Shown piece by piece: positions 8,416 to 15,304 of a stretch of DNA of 15,667 bases (position 1 is its first letter; each line of letters opens with the position of its first letter). The translations under genes were made by a program, and so were the position numbers. The notes beneath the pieces were generated by a model. It was not told where the DNA came from and ran no database searches. It saw only the letters and a program-made list of their open reading frames with translations. Source of the DNA: Bacteroidales bacterium UBA4621 (lineage in GTDB: Bacteria > Bacteroidota > Bacteroidia > Bacteroidales > Paludibacteraceae); assembly GCA_002387325.1 (NCBI GenBank), contig DGIN01000058.1, positions 1,305 to 16,971 of the forward strand, written 5' to 3'.

Positions 8416-9678
8416 CTATTTCCCGAACAGTTCCCTGTATATTTTCTCCGTTGCGCCGAGTTCGCTTTCCACATACTCCCTTGCCTTGCGTCCGAGTGTC
8501 TCGTGGTCGACAAGTGCATCATCCAACTGTTTTTCCAACTCGCGGTAATTATTCACCGAAAAACCTGCGCCCGCCTGTATCAAACCTTTTGCTTCGCGGA
8601 AATGCCGGTAGTTCGGACCGAACAGCACCGGCACGCCATAGACGGCAGCCTCTATCGTATTGTGTATCCCTACGCCGAACCCGCCGCCGATATATGCCAC
8701 TTGCCCGTACTGGTAAATAGAGGACAGCATACCTATCGTGTCAATAAGCAGCGTCTGGCAATGCATAATATTGAGCGGGGTTGCCTCGGTGAAACGCACA
8801 TACCTGCCGTGAAAAATCTGAAATATCTCGTGCAGGTGTTTGTCGTGTATCTCGTGCGGCACCAACACTAATTTTGTGTCGGGGTGTTCGTCTATATAGC
8901 GTGCCAGCAGTTCTTCGTCCTGCGACCACGTACTGCCGGCAACAATCACTTTCGGTGCATTAAACGTAAAACGCTCCACCACAGGCAGTTGCTTGGCGTG
9001 TCCCGCTATCTCATTCACACGATCGAACCGCGTATCGCCTGCCACCGATGTGTGCGTTATGCCGTGCGCTTGCAGCAGTTCTATGGATGCACGGTCTTGT
9101 ACATAGATATGCGTGAAACAGTGCAGCAGTTTGAGATACGGCTTGCCCCACGGCAGGAAAAACAACTGCTTCGGACGGAAAATAGCCGATATGCTGTAAG
9201 TACGCACGTTGCGTTTGTGCAGTTCTTTCAAATAGGCAGGCCAGAACTCATATTTCACAAATATCGCCATCGCAGGCTGTACCTCCTCGGCAAACGCACG
9301 GGCGTTGCGCTTTGTGGCAAAGGGCAGATACGTAACCAAATCCACCTCGCTGTAATTCTTGCGCAGTTCGTAACCCGATGGCGAAAAGAACGTGAGCAGG
9401 ATAGGCGTTTTCGGCTGTTCCTTGCGCAAACGCTCAATAATCGGGCGTGCCTGCTCAAACTCGCCCACAGAGGCTGCGTGAAACCACACCACGCCCCCGA
9501 AAAGGTGATTTTGCTTATATGTTTTTATCTGTTGTAGTGCTTCTTTTTGCCCCCGTACCAGCAACTTTGCTTTTCTGTGTCCGAACAAAGCCGCAATACG
9601 CAGCAGGAGAAAGTATATACCCATAATCTGCCAAATGTATAAATCGCACAAAGATACTGCTTTTTTTTGAAATATCAT
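8416..9678 (-). CDS. waaA: 3-deoxy-D-manno-octulosonic acid (Kdo) transferase
   Basis: Inner-membrane-associated GT-B glycosyltransferase that adds Kdo from CMP-Kdo to lipid A precursor, the first step of the LPS inner core. The 420 residues show an N-terminal hydrophobic anchor, HAASVGEFEQ (67-76, with the probable catalytic base E73), TFFSPSGYE, GDTRFDR (214-220), AGSTWSQDEE, VPHEIHDKH (273-281) and the nucleotide-sugar-binding stretch IGGGFGVGIHNTIEAA (330-345). The start is uncertain. The ATG at 9678 gives 18 residues more than the ATG at 9624, and a promoter-like TATCTTTG (9649-9656, minus strand) lies inside that extension. Homologues as I remember them begin between the two. Divergent from tsaD and upstream of hisS. 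Confidence 0.94.
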   Translation of the reverse strand: MIFQKKAVSLCDLYIWQIMGIYFLLLRIAALFGHRKAKLLVRGQKEALQQIKTYKQNHLFGGVVWFHAASVGEFEQARPIIERLRKEQPKTPILLTFFSPSGYELRKNYSEVDLVTYLPFATKRNARAFAEEVQPAMAIFVKYEFWPAYLKELHKRNVRTYSISAIFRPKQLFFLPWGKPYLKLLHCFTHIYVQDRASIELLQAHGITHTSVAGDTRFDRVNEIAGHAKQLPVVERFTFNAPKVIVAGSTWSQDEELLARYIDEHPDTKLVLVPHEIHDKHLHEIFQIFHGRYVRFTEATPLNIMHCQTLLIDTIGMLSSIYQYGQVAYIGGGFGVGIHNTIEAAVYGVPVLFGPNYRHFREAKGLIQAGAGFSVNNYRELEKQLDDALVDHETLGRKAREYVESELGATEKIYRELFGK

Positions 9679-9703
9679 AATTATTCGTGTATATTTGTCT
9701 TGA

Positions 9704-9737
9704 TTTGTGCCTTATTCAGTTTTTTTTTGTAATTTTG
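9704..9737 (+). promoter_or_regulatory. Bacteroidota-type promoter for tsaD
   Basis: TTTG at 9704-9707 (-33 element), a 22-nt spacer, then TAATTTTG at 9730-9737 (-7 element, consensus TAnnTTTG). Transcription would start near 9745, giving a leader of about 125 nt before tsaD. That leader contains three TTAACGG repeats. Confidence 0.65.
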
Positions 9738-9770
9738 CATGCCCAATGCGTCCCATGAGACGATTAAAAA

Positions 9771-9800
9771 TTTAACGGTCAATTAACGGCAATTAACGGA
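9771..9800. repeat. Three 10-bp TTAACGG repeats in the tsaD leader
   Basis: TTTAACGGTC, AATTAACGGC and AATTAACGGA follow one another with an exact period of 10 bp, all carrying TTAACGG. They lie downstream of the predicted tsaD transcription start. The function is unknown; a repeated protein-binding site on one face of the helix is one possibility. Confidence 0.6.
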
Positions 9801-9868
9801 GTCTTATACCCGATAATGTTTTTAATGGTTCTTAAAAGGAAACAAAGGAATTTAACGAAAAACGGAAT

Positions 9869-10951
9869 ATGGAGAAAAGTACAGTCATTCTGGCAATTGA
9901 ATCAAGTTGCGATGACACCTCGTCGGCGGTCATCAAAGACGGCATCCTGCTGAGCAACGTCATTGCCTCGCAGAAAGTGCATGAGGAGTACGGCGGCGTG
10001 GTACCCGAGTTGGCAAGCCGTGCGCACCAACTCAATATAGTCCCCGTGGTGGACACGGCGTTGAAGCGTGCGGGGGTGGACAAGTCGGAGTTGTCGGCTA
10101 TCGCTTTTACACGCGGTCCCGGTCTGCTCGGCAGTTTGCTGGTAGGTACCTCTTTTGCCAAAGGGCTGGCAATCTCGCTGGGCATCCCCCTCATTGATGT
10201 CAACCACCTGCAGGGGCATGTGCTGGCGCATTTTGTCGAACCGTCGGAGGCACTCAAAGCCGCTACCCCGAGTATGGCGGGTGTGGAGATCAGGCACCCC
10301 TCGTTCCCGTTCCTGTGTCTGTTGGTCAGCGGTGGCAACAGCCAGATTGTGCTTGTCAAAGCCTACAACGATATGCAGATCATCGGGCAGACCATCGATG
10401 ATGCAGCAGGCGAAGCCTTCGACAAGTGCGCCAAAGTGATGGGCTTGCCCTATCCCGGAGGTCCGTGGATAGACAAACTCGCCAAGCAGGGCGATCCGGC
10501 GGTCTATCATTTCGCCAAACCGAACATCGCAGGCTACGACTATTCGTTCTCGGGGCTGAAGACCTCTTTCCTCTATACGTTGCGCGATATGATGCGTGCC
10601 GAGCAGGTGGATTCGGTGGACGCACTGGCGGAATGCGTGCCGATGCTGCGGGAGAACCTCTGCGCCGCTTTGCAGCAGACGGTAATAGATATCCTGATGA
10701 AAAAACTCAAGAAAGCGGCTTTCGACCTCGGCATACGCCAAGTGGCGGTTGCCGGCGGCGTGAGTGCCAACAGCGGTCTGCGTCAGACCTTTGTGGACTA
10801 TGGCAGAAAATACGGCTGGCAGGTGTTTATCCCGCCCTTCTCGTTTACGACCGACAATGCCGCTATGGTCTGCCAAGCGGGCTATTTCAAGTATCTCGAC
10901 CACGACTTCTGCCCCCTCGACCTTGTCCCCTATGCCAAAACGCAAATCTAA
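9869..10951 (+). CDS. tsaD: tRNA threonylcarbamoyladenosine (t6A37) transferase subunit TsaD
   Basis: Catalytic subunit that moves the threonylcarbamoyl group from threonylcarbamoyl-AMP onto A37 of ANN-decoding tRNAs, working with TsaB and TsaE in the cytosol. The 360 residues begin with the ASKHA-fold signature AIESSCDDTSSA and contain SRAHQLNIVPV, GPGLLGSLLVG, the metal-binding NHLQGH (H113 and H117), LLVSGGNSQIV, GEAFDKCAKVMGLPYPGGP, YSFSGLKTS, VAGGVSANSGLR and TTDNAAM (D329, third metal ligand). A roughly 20-residue insertion after NHLQGHVLAHF makes it slightly longer than E. coli TsaD. It has its own promoter, is divergent from waaA, and is followed by a repeat-filled gap leading to the exosortase gene. 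Confidence 0.97.
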   Translation: MEKSTVILAIESSCDDTSSAVIKDGILLSNVIASQKVHEEYGGVVPELASRAHQLNIVPVVDTALKRAGVDKSELSAIAFTRGPGLLGSLLVGTSFAKGLAISLGIPLIDVNHLQGHVLAHFVEPSEALKAATPSMAGVEIRHPSFPFLCLLVSGGNSQIVLVKAYNDMQIIGQTIDDAAGEAFDKCAKVMGLPYPGGPWIDKLAKQGDPAVYHFAKPNIAGYDYSFSGLKTSFLYTLRDMMRAEQVDSVDALAECVPMLRENLCAALQQTVIDILMKKLKKAAFDLGIRQVAVAGGVSANSGLRQTFVDYGRKYGWQVFIPPFSFTTDNAAMVCQAGYFKYLDHDFCPLDLVPYAKTQI

Positions 10952-10956
10952 TGCAC

Positions 10957-11104
10957 AATGCATAATGAAAAGTAAGGAGGATATAAGGTGGATGTAAGGT
11001 GGGTAGTCCATTCAATGCATAATGAAAAAGTCCTGTGGATGTCCTGAGGATGTCGGGTGGATAACCTCTCTATCCTATAACCATCCTAATAACGATCCTA
11101 TAAC
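10957..11104. repeat. Three consecutive triplicate 11-bp repeat arrays between tsaD and the exosortase gene
   Basis: Array 1 (10973-11005) has three 11-mers of the form TAAGGTGGATG. Array 2 (11030-11062) has three 11-mers of the form GTCCTGTGGAT. Array 3 (11071-11104) has units TATCCTATAAC, CATCCTAATAAC and GATCCTATAAC. Arrays 1 and 2 are each preceded by the same short leader, AATGCATAATGAAAA (10957-10971 and 11014-11028). GGAT in arrays 1 and 2 is complementary to ATCC in array 3, so the RNA could fold back on itself. No promoter was recognised for the exosortase gene here. The role is unknown. Confidence 0.7.
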
Positions 11105-11161
11105 AAATTCAAGCCGAAAAAAATAACGGTCAGTTACACGATAATTAACGTTCCTTTCAAA

Positions 11162-11731
11162 ATGCCAACTTGCAGGCAAATACGTTCCGCCCTCGCGCCT
11201 TACGCCGACATCATCATTTTTGTCGTTACCCTGCTTGTGGCAAATTATTTCTGGAAATTCACCATACACGGTGACGAGGGCGGTATGATGGTTACGTGGT
11301 TCGGACTGGACATCACCGCCCCTTTCGATTGCCTCGCACGCCATATCACCCGTGAGGTCTATTGGCTCATCTGTCTTTTTCGCGATACCTGTACGCTGAC
11401 AAGCCCAACTACCTATTATTTTGATTCGGGTGTCGGTACATACATAGCATGGAGTTGCACCCCCCTCAAACAGTCGTTTATATGGCTTTGCCTGCTGCTT
11501 GCCACACGCGGCGGTTGGATACACAAAATCTGGTATATCCCCTTGGGGTGGGGGGGCATCTATGTATTCAATATCCTCAGGATATTCGCCATTTCTCTCT
11601 TGACCGAGTTCCACCCCGATTGGTTCGATTTCCTTCATACCTACCTCTTCAAGTACTTTTTCTATGGTATGATGTTCCTCCTTTGGCTGCTTTTTGTCAA
11701 TAAAGTACGCTATATCGGCAAAACCAAATAG
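11162..11731 (+). CDS. Exosortase/archaeosortase family protein, XrtF-like
   Basis: Multi-pass membrane protein of 189 residues. Exosortases are membrane transpeptidase-like proteins that process proteins carrying a C-terminal sorting signal. The diagnostic triad is present in the expected order and spacing: Cys99 in AWSCTPLKQS, Arg140 in GIYVFNILRIFAIS and His159 in FDFLHTYLFKYFFYG. Hydrophobic helices lie at about 16-32, 62-74, 104-115, 124-150 and 161-180. The size and the FNxLRI and LH...YGxxFLLW patterns are closest to the short Bacteroidota types such as XrtF; the subtype is not certain. The start at 11162 is the first in-frame ATG. There is no adjacent gene with an obvious sorting tail (glycine/serine-rich motif, helix, basic end). 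Expression may depend on read-through from tsaD. Confidence 0.85.
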   Translation: MPTCRQIRSALAPYADIIIFVVTLLVANYFWKFTIHGDEGGMMVTWFGLDITAPFDCLARHITREVYWLICLFRDTCTLTSPTTYYFDSGVGTYIAWSCTPLKQSFIWLCLLLATRGGWIHKIWYIPLGWGGIYVFNILRIFAISLLTEFHPDWFDFLHTYLFKYFFYGMMFLLWLLFVNKVRYIGKTK

Positions 11732-11803
11732 TCCTTTGTCCATTGTCCTAAAAGTACTTTTTGTTAAGAATAACCGTCCGCTTGTTTTTCTCTTTGCGGC
11801 TTT

Positions 11804-11836
11804 TGTTGCATATCTCAAAATAAAACACTACCTTTG
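11804..11836 (+). promoter_or_regulatory. Bacteroidota-type promoter for the secreted two-helix protein
   Basis: A TTG at 11806-11808 (preceded by TTTTG at 11801-11805), a 20-nt spacer and TACCTTTG at 11829-11836 match the -33/-7 pattern. Transcription would start near 11843, leaving a very short leader before the ATG at 11857. Confidence 0.7.
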
Positions 11837-11856
11837 CCGCATAAATCAATTGCTAT

Positions 11857-12645
11857 ATGAAACGTTTTTCTTTGGTCATACTTTGTGCCGTATTGGCACT
11901 CGGTGCTATGGCACAAGACATCATCGTTACTACCGATGCCGAGCGTATCAATGCCAAAATCGTAGAAGTCTCCTCTTACGACATCCTCTACAAACAGGCA
12001 TCCGACCTCGACGGACCTACCACACGCCTCCCGTTGTCCAATATCGTGTCCATCCTCTTTGAGGACGGGCGGGTCTCGGTCTTCAACAACGACCTGAAAA
12101 ATCCTGCACTCTATGACAAAGTGGTGCGGCAACCGCTCCTGCCCGGTGTTATAACCAAGCAGAAGAATACCTATTTCCTCACCGAAGACACGCAGGTGAC
12201 CAAGATGAGCGAAGAAGCCTACTTGAAATTTATAGAGAACAACTGCCCTGAAGCGTGGCGGAGTTACCTGCGCGGGCAGCAGTTGTGGTCGCTTGGTTGG
12301 CGCTTCTTCGGAGCGGGCTTGTGTATGGAGGCGGTTGGTATACCCGTGTACTTCGTCGGACTCAATTTGCAGAACAAAAGCCAAATCAACGACCCCAACA
12401 GCAATTACGGAATAGGGATGTCCTTGGCGGGTATTATAATGATGGCAGGCGGTGGCGTTTGCGAAATTGCATCCGTTCCGTTGCTCTCCGTGGGATGCAG
12501 GAAACGCCGTCATTCCCACGAGGTGTACAACAACTGCTACTATCTGCAACACCCTGTCAAAGATAAAACGGAAACCGCTACACCCCCTGTTTCGCTCAAT
12601 CTGCAAGCCACGGCGGACGGTCTCGGCGTGGCTCTCAAATTCTGA
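11857..12645 (+). CDS. Secreted or membrane protein of unknown function with two hydrophobic segments
   Basis: A 262-residue protein with a clear signal peptide (1-19, cleavage after AMA). Residues about 20-75 form a beta-rich module (IIVTTDAERINAKIVEVSSYDILY, then LPLSNIVSILFEDG) that I have seen at the N-terminus of many Bacteroidota exported proteins of unknown role. Two hydrophobic segments follow at about 148-169 and 187-213, and then a basic, cysteine-containing tail to the end. The end (LGVALKF) is not an exosortase sorting signal, so it is not an obvious substrate of the neighbouring exosortase. It has its own promoter and ends 18 bp before a strong hairpin. I do not recognise a named family, and no function can be assigned. 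Confidence 0.82.
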   Translation: MKRFSLVILCAVLALGAMAQDIIVTTDAERINAKIVEVSSYDILYKQASDLDGPTTRLPLSNIVSILFEDGRVSVFNNDLKNPALYDKVVRQPLLPGVITKQKNTYFLTEDTQVTKMSEEAYLKFIENNCPEAWRSYLRGQQLWSLGWRFFGAGLCMEAVGIPVYFVGLNLQNKSQINDPNSNYGIGMSLAGIIMMAGGGVCEIASVPLLSVGCRKRRHSHEVYNNCYYLQHPVKDKTETATPPVSLNLQATADGLGVALKF

Positions 12646-12662
12646 ATAAATTCTAAATGCAT

Positions 12663-12699
12663 AAAAGAGACTGCCTACACTTGTCAGGCAGTCTCTTTT
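12663..12699. terminator. Perfect 14-bp bidirectional terminator hairpin
   Basis: AAAAGAGACTGCCT (12663-12676), a 9-nt loop and AGGCAGTCTCTTTT (12686-12699) pair without mismatch. The A-run and T-run at the two ends let it act on both strands. It separates the convergent secreted-protein gene and the universal stress protein gene. Confidence 0.8.
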
Positions 12700-12747
12700 C
12701 AAGTTGTTTTTTCGTTGTCTTTTTAGACATGTTAGACAGTCTCTTTT
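12663..12747. repeat. Three-arm inverted-repeat element, copy A
   Basis: Forward arm at 12663-12676 and a complementary arm at 12686-12699. A second complementary arm at 12734-12747 (AGACAGTCTCTTTT) could also pair with the forward arm. The arms extend into ACTTGTC or ACATGTT-like sequence. A related set with the same order is found after the tRNA gene (15229-15384). Confidence 0.6.
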
Positions 12748-12788
12748 TATGTATTTAATGTTGTCAGAAACATGACCTGTGAGCGTCT

Positions 12789-13349
12789 TTAATCGCACAG
12801 CGAGAACAGATCCTCGCGCGGATTGACAAGCATAACCGGTACCTGCGAACGGCTGATGGCGTGCCGCTCCGGGGGACCGAAAAGAATATCATCCAAACCG
12901 TAGTCGCGGCTTGCGGTCAGAACAAGCAAATCGTGCTGGAAATCACGTTGCCGCTCGCTTGACTCGCGCACAAGAGAAAAACTGTCTTTCTTGGCTTCCT
13001 GTATCTCGTATGTAATTGCTTCCCCTGTACGCTCCGACACAGAGCGGATGTGCGTGGCTATCCGGTTGGTGTTTTGCAGGGCGTGACTTCCATAGTCGTG
13101 CGCTTTCAGAAGTATGATATGCGCACCCGTCTTGCGTGCGATATAGGTGCATATCTCTGCCTTGTACACCTCTTCTTCCAACATACTGACCGGAACCAAA
13201 ATACGGTGCAGAGGCTTGATATTCATCGTGGTGGTGATAAACACGTATGGACGCCGTTCTTCACGGCAGGCGTTGAGATGGTGCTGTATCGTGCGCGATG
13301 TGTTGGCGCACTCTATCAACCGTATGTCTTCATTGTCGTCCCAAAGCAT
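12789..13349 (-). CDS. Universal stress protein (UspA) family protein
   Basis: Cytosolic 186-residue protein. Residues about 46-178 form one Usp alpha/beta domain: HRILVPVSM at strand 1, GAHIILLKAHDYGS, DLLVLTASRDYGLDDILFGPPE, and SQVPVMLVNPR as the last strand. The usual ATP-binding G-2x-G-9x-G(S/T) pattern is not present in standard form, so nucleotide binding is doubtful. About 45 residues precede the domain (LIECANTSRTIQHHLNACREERRPYVF). I recall this extension from Bacteroides relatives, so it is probably a genuine N-terminal part and not a truncated domain. The ATG follows the mltG stop by one base (TAG-C-ATG), indicating tight translational coupling as the last gene of the CYTH-mltG-usp operon. 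The role in the cell is unknown beyond the family label. Confidence 0.82.
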   Translation of the reverse strand: MLWDDNEDIRLIECANTSRTIQHHLNACREERRPYVFITTTMNIKPLHRILVPVSMLEEEVYKAEICTYIARKTGAHIILLKAHDYGSHALQNTNRIATHIRSVSERTGEAITYEIQEAKKDSFSLVRESSERQRDFQHDLLVLTASRDYGLDDILFGPPERHAISRSQVPVMLVNPREDLFSLCD

Positions 13350-13350
13350 G

Positions 13351-14388
13351 CTATTTGATATTGCGTTTGTCTAACTGATGACGATATTCTACGGCTGCGG
13401 CGGCATGCTGACCGTAATGCGCGGAAAATATGTGCGTACCCGAAAAATCAGGATTGGCGCACATGTAGAGATAATCCGTAGCCGGCGCATTCAGTACCAC
13501 ATCAAGGGTAGCCGGTGCAGCACACCGTATCGGACCGGGAGGAAGACCCGGATACTTGTACGTGTTATAGGGCGAATCAATGGCGAGATGGCGTTTCAGT
13601 ACACGCCGCAACTTGAAATCGCCATTGGCGTAGATAACCGTCGGACACGACTGAAGAAGCATACCCTTATGCACACGGTTAAGATACAGACTTGCCACTA
13701 TCGGCAGTTCGTCCTTCTTGTGTGTCTCTCCCTCAACGATTGAAGCCACAATGGCTACCTCAACAGGCGTCAAACCTATAGAATCCGCTTTGTGCCGCCG
13801 CTCCTCGTTCCAAAAACGGTTGTACTCCTTGTACATACGCTCGAATAACTGGTCAGGGGAAATGGTCCAATAGACCTCATAAGTGTTCGGGATAAACAGA
13901 CAAATCGCCGTCTCCTTGTTCAGACCGTATTGCGCCATATATTCATCGCTCTCAAGACGGCGGAGAATATCCGCACTGTCCAAAAGCAGACCGGACGCTA
14001 TCTTGCCCGCCAACTGCTCGCGGGTGCGGATATAGTGGTTGAAAGTAAGACGCACGGGCGTCTGCTCCCCTGATTGCAGGCGGCGGATAAAATAACGGTC
14101 ACCCATTATGGCAGGGAAACGATAGAAACCTGCTTGGGGAGCAACCAACCCCATCTTCTCGGCATGCCAATCAAAGGACCACCGTGAACCAATCTCGTAA
14201 TCGGTCTCCACTATGCTCATCACCGAATCCAAGGTGCCGGCGGGGTAGATATGATACCCGTGCTGTTCTCCGTCATACGAACGGAGATTGCTGATGTGCA
14301 GGCGGTAATACTGCTCTATACAAACCACACCCGCCGCAACTGTCAGCACGCCCGATATAATCAGAATAATCTTATAACTTTTCTTCAT
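13351..14388 (-). CDS. mltG: Endolytic murein transglycosylase MltG
   Basis: Inner-membrane-anchored lytic transglycosylase that cuts nascent peptidoglycan strands, leaving anhydro-muramic ends and so limiting glycan length. With the start at 14388 (MKKSYKIILIISGVL) it has 345 residues: one N-terminal membrane helix (about 5-24), a LysM-like YceG region, then the catalytic domain with the active-site glutamate in ASIVEGET (E219), VASLYLNRVHKGMLLQSCPTVIY, SPYNTYKYPGLPPGPI and the C-terminal FSAHYGQH. The frame is open for 12 more codons to an ATG at 14424, but those residues do not resemble a membrane-protein start. Second gene of a three-gene operon, 47 bp after the CYTH gene and 1 bp before usp. 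Confidence 0.95.
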   Translation of the reverse strand: MKKSYKIILIISGVLTVAAGVVCIEQYYRLHISNLRSYDGEQHGYHIYPAGTLDSVMSIVETDYEIGSRWSFDWHAEKMGLVAPQAGFYRFPAIMGDRYFIRRLQSGEQTPVRLTFNHYIRTREQLAGKIASGLLLDSADILRRLESDEYMAQYGLNKETAICLFIPNTYEVYWTISPDQLFERMYKEYNRFWNEERRHKADSIGLTPVEVAIVASIVEGETHKKDELPIVASLYLNRVHKGMLLQSCPTVIYANGDFKLRRVLKRHLAIDSPYNTYKYPGLPPGPIRCAAPATLDVVLNAPATDYLYMCANPDFSGTHIFSAHYGQHAAAAVEYRHQLDKRNIK

Positions 14389-14435
14389 AAATAAATCTCT
14401 GAAACGTTGCTCCCCACCTTTCAAGGGGAAGACCT

Positions 14436-14888
14436 CTACATATTCGCATTGTAGTACTTCGGATTGCCCGTTACCTCCTCACCCGCAAAACCCGCTTTGG
14501 TATAGGGGTAATCCGCTGCGGGAAGTTCCAGTTCGGCAAGCGTCTGACCCTCCAGACGCCCGTGAAACTCGTCTATCTCCCATTTCAATCCGTCCTCCGC
14601 AGGAACTATATAACGGGTCTTCTCAATAATACCGGGCAGACACAAATCCAGCAACTCACGCGCATCGGCGACATCTATCTCTTTCTCCCACTCAAAACGG
14701 ACAATACCGGACTGGCAGCGGGCGGACTTGATGGTCAGAAACGCACGACCGCCGCGTATGCGCACGCGGATAGTACGTTCCTTGTCCTTGCACAGGTAAC
14801 CCTGCACAATCTCGTAATGATCAGTCGCTTGTGTACGGTAGGAAGTGTTGGTAACAAGAAACTTGCGTTCTATCTCTGTATTTTGCAT
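14436..14888 (-). CDS. CYTH-domain protein (triphosphate tunnel metalloenzyme)
   Basis: Cytosolic protein of 150 residues, the normal size for a bacterial single-domain CYTH protein. It has the family's N-terminal EXEXK motif (EIERK, residues 5-9), alternating basic strands that line the tunnel (RTIRVRIR, AFLTIK), the acidic strands FEWEKEI and WEIDEFHG, AELEL, and the terminal VTGNPKYYNANM. Related enzymes hydrolyse inorganic tripolyphosphate or thiamine triphosphate; the substrate here cannot be told. The start is the ATG at 14888, directly before the EIERK motif. The frame stays open further upstream, but it crosses a promoter and the tRNA gene. First gene of the CYTH-mltG-usp operon. Confidence 0.9.
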   Translation of the reverse strand: MQNTEIERKFLVTNTSYRTQATDHYEIVQGYLCKDKERTIRVRIRGGRAFLTIKSARCQSGIVRFEWEKEIDVADARELLDLCLPGIIEKTRYIVPAEDGLKWEIDEFHGRLEGQTLAELELPAADYPYTKAGFAGEEVTGNPKYYNANM

Positions 14889-14954
14889 AACTGTAAGCGT
14901 GTCTTCAATTGGCTCAGGCAATATAAACGAAAAGCAGGCAAGCAAAAATCGATG

Positions 14955-14986
14955 CAAAGGTACGACAAAAAAGTGATATATACAAA
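14955..14986 (-). promoter_or_regulatory. Bacteroidota-type promoter for the CYTH-mltG-usp operon
   Basis: On the minus strand, TTTG (14983-14986), a 20-nt spacer and TACCTTTG (14955-14962). Transcription would start near 14948, giving a leader of about 60 nt. Its spacing and -7 sequence are identical to the oppositely directed tRNA promoter. Confidence 0.75.
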
Positions 14987-15011
14987 AAAAGCACAAAAAC
15001 GCCGCATAAGA

Positions 15012-15043
15012 TTTGCATAAATGGGAAATTAGTTGTACCTTTG
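15012..15043 (+). promoter_or_regulatory. Bacteroidota-type promoter for tRNA-Ser
   Basis: TTTG (15012-15015), a 20-nt spacer and TACCTTTG (15036-15043). Transcription would start near 15050, so the primary transcript would carry a 5' leader of about 90 nt before the tRNA. No other gene lies between. Confidence 0.75.
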
Positions 15044-15140
15044 CACCCGCTTTTGAGAAAAAGCAACAATTTTTCAGACAAACAACTGTCAGAGCGCAAC
15101 CACGGTTATACATCAATAGTATTCCCGGATAGGGCGCAAC

Positions 15141-15227
15141 GGAGAGATGGGTGAGTGGCTGAAACCAACAGTTTGCTAAACTGTCGTACGGGTAACCGTA
15201 CCGGGGGTTCGAATCCCCCTTTCTCCG
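15141..15227 (+). tRNA. tRNA-Ser (anticodon GCU)
   Basis: A cloverleaf of 87 nt can be drawn. The acceptor stem GGAGAGA pairs with TTTCTCC (one G-U). The anticodon stem ACAGT/ACTGT (15168-15172 and 15180-15184) encloses the loop TTGCTAA with anticodon GCT at 15175-15177. A long variable arm (GTACGGGTAACCGTAC) marks it as a class II tRNA, and GGGGGTTCGAATCCCCC forms the T arm. The discriminator base is G, as in serine tRNAs. It reads AGC and AGU codons. The CCA end is not encoded (the next bases are CAA), so it must be added enzymatically. Confidence 0.95.
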
Positions 15228-15228
15228 C

Positions 15229-15263
15229 AAAGAGGCTGTCTAACAAGTGTAGACAGCCTCTTT
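15229..15263 (+). terminator. 14-bp hairpin immediately after tRNA-Ser
   Basis: AAAGAGGCTGTCTA (15229-15242), a 7-nt loop and TAGACAGCCTCTTT (15250-15263) pair perfectly. It begins two bases after the tRNA discriminator and ends in a short T-run, so it probably terminates the tRNA transcript. It is also arm 1 plus arm 2 of inverted-repeat copy B. Confidence 0.7.
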
Positions 15264-15304
15264 GCTATGTCGTTTTTCCGTAAAATATACCGTAGGACAG
15301 GGGA

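Noticed and set aside
8349..8522. N-terminal extension of hisS by 58 codons
   Set aside because: The extra residues are low-complexity, overlap the end of waaA and do not resemble the family; MAQKPSIPKGTRDF is the usual start.
9902..11011. 369-codon open frame on the minus strand
   Set aside because: Antisense to tsaD, whose family motifs are complete. The frame is a by-product of tsaD codon use.
10957..11104. Short CRISPR-like array between tsaD and the exosortase
   Set aside because: Units are 11 bp with no spacers and no cas genes nearby, so these are plain short tandem repeats.
11075..11818. 247-codon open frame on the minus strand
   Set aside because: Antisense to the exosortase, which carries its Cys-Arg-His triad on the plus strand.
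11857..12645. Exosortase substrate next to its enzyme
   Set aside because: The C-terminus ends in LGVALKF without a membrane helix followed by a basic tail, so it does not have a sorting signal.
11815..12798. 327-codon open frame on the minus strand
   Set aside because: Antisense to the secreted protein gene, which has a signal peptide and a good promoter. The frame also runs through the terminator hairpin.
14889..15230. N-terminal extension of the CYTH gene by 114 codons
   Set aside because: It crosses a good promoter and the tRNA-Ser gene on the other strand. The EIERK motif sits at the very start of the shorter protein, as expected.
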